From Bacteroidota bacterium (GTDB lineage: Bacteria > Bacteroidota > Bacteroidia > Flavobacteriales > Flavobacteriaceae): a DNA stretch of 13,795 bases. Made by a program: the position numbers and the translations under genes. Of the stretch, positions 13,524 through 13,795 are shown in pieces; position 1 is the stretch's first letter; each line of letters opens with the position of its first letter. A model generated the notes under the pieces. The model made no database searches, was not told the origin of the DNA, and worked only from the letters and a program-made list of their open reading frames with translations. The DNA is taken from positions 1 to 13,795 of the forward strand of contig JAACDY010000164.1 in NCBI GenBank assembly GCA_009936675.1, in the 5' to 3' direction.

Positions 13524-13795
13524 CTAAGCACTGTTATTTTCAATTCTTTCTTTTAAATCATCGTCGGCCAAAAAGCTGATATCAATTTTATCGGTTACTT
13601 CCAGTCCGGCGTCTTTTCTGATGTTTTGAATTCGATTGACCAATTCTCGTGCAATGCCTTCATTTATCAGATCTTCGGTCAGTGAAATATCTAAGGCTAC
13701 GGTCAAACCATTGCCATGAGCAACCAGCCAACCTTCGATATCTTTGGAGGTGATTTCCACCTCGCTGAGGTCTAAAATAATATTTTTTTCATTAA
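13524..13795 (-). CDS. ileS: Isoleucyl-tRNA synthetase, C-terminal part, interrupted by an in-frame TAG
   Basis: Charges tRNA-Ile with isoleucine. Only 89 C-terminal codons are visible; the gene enters from the right edge. They read through NEKNIILDLSEVEITSKDIE, then VALDISLTEDLINEGIARE and LVNRIQNIRKDAGLEVTDKI, which is the typical anticodon-binding-domain end of the Bacteroidota enzyme. The frame hits TAG at 13524-13526 after ENNSA, whereas homologues continue with a tyrosine and an (I/V)xxETL motif. The continuation is still present and open beyond the TAG (see 13413-13523). The gene is essential in bacteria, so either the protein works without its last 37 residues, the stop is read through, or the TAG is a sequencing error. 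The active-site motifs (HIGH, KMSKS) lie outside the window. Confidence 0.93.
   Translation of the reverse strand, partial: NEKNIILDLSEVEITSKDIEGWLVAHGNGLTVALDISLTEDLINEGIARELVNRIQNIRKDAGLEVTDKIDISFLADDDLKERIENNSA

Noticed and set aside
13413..13526. Genome-wide recoding of TAG as an amino acid
   Set aside because: TAG ends at least five other genes in the window at positions where the family length is complete, so TAG is a working stop codon here.
1..13795. A defence system, mobile element, CRISPR array or RNA gene
   Set aside because: All long stretches are explained by housekeeping genes, gaps are short, and no direct-repeat arrays, transposase motifs or tRNA-like folds were seen.

Overview
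The window looks like an ordinary housekeeping stretch of a Bacteroidota chromosome, most likely Flavobacteriaceae. This rests on the protein types (Flavobacteria-type thymidine kinase, TraR/DksA-like protein with a decayed zinc finger, LspA with a large insertion, a DUF3108 protein beside an M23 lipoprotein), the lack of obvious Shine-Dalgarno sequences, and TAnnTTTG promoter boxes of the Bacteroidota type. I see no tRNA, rRNA, insertion sequence, prophage or CRISPR array. No gene-free gap exceeds about 150 bases.

Layout. 1-319 (minus): start of asd, with its own promoter in the gap to alr. 428-2139 (minus): tdk and alr, translationally coupled by a TTGA overlap. 2198-5258 (plus): a hypothetical protein, rsmI and recJ, diverging from tdk. 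5255-10963 (minus): uvrC, a DUF3108 envelope protein, an M23 lipoprotein peptidase and pgi, in that transcription order; pgi meets recJ tail to tail. 11060-12319 (plus): 5-formyltetrahydrofolate cyclo-ligase, then a COQ4-like membrane-anchored protein. 12368-13795 (minus): the end of ileS, a TraR/DksA-like gene and lspA, closely packed.

The genes serve basic functions: amino-acid and cell-wall precursors (asd, alr), nucleotide salvage (tdk), rRNA methylation (rsmI), DNA repair (recJ, uvrC), glycolysis (pgi), envelope maintenance (M23 peptidase, DUF3108, lspA), folate one-carbon metabolism and tRNA charging (ileS).

The points most worth a second look are: (1) an in-frame TAG in ileS at 13524-13526, after which 36 recognisable IleS codons continue to a TAA one base before the next gene; (2) a protein carrying the exact COQ4 metal motif HDxxHx11E in a lineage expected to use menaquinone; (3) an unusually high share of TTG/GTG starts (5 of 14 genes); and (4) loss or replacement of zinc ligands in three separate proteins (thymidine kinase, DksA-like, M23 peptidase). 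I found no clear new multi-gene system.
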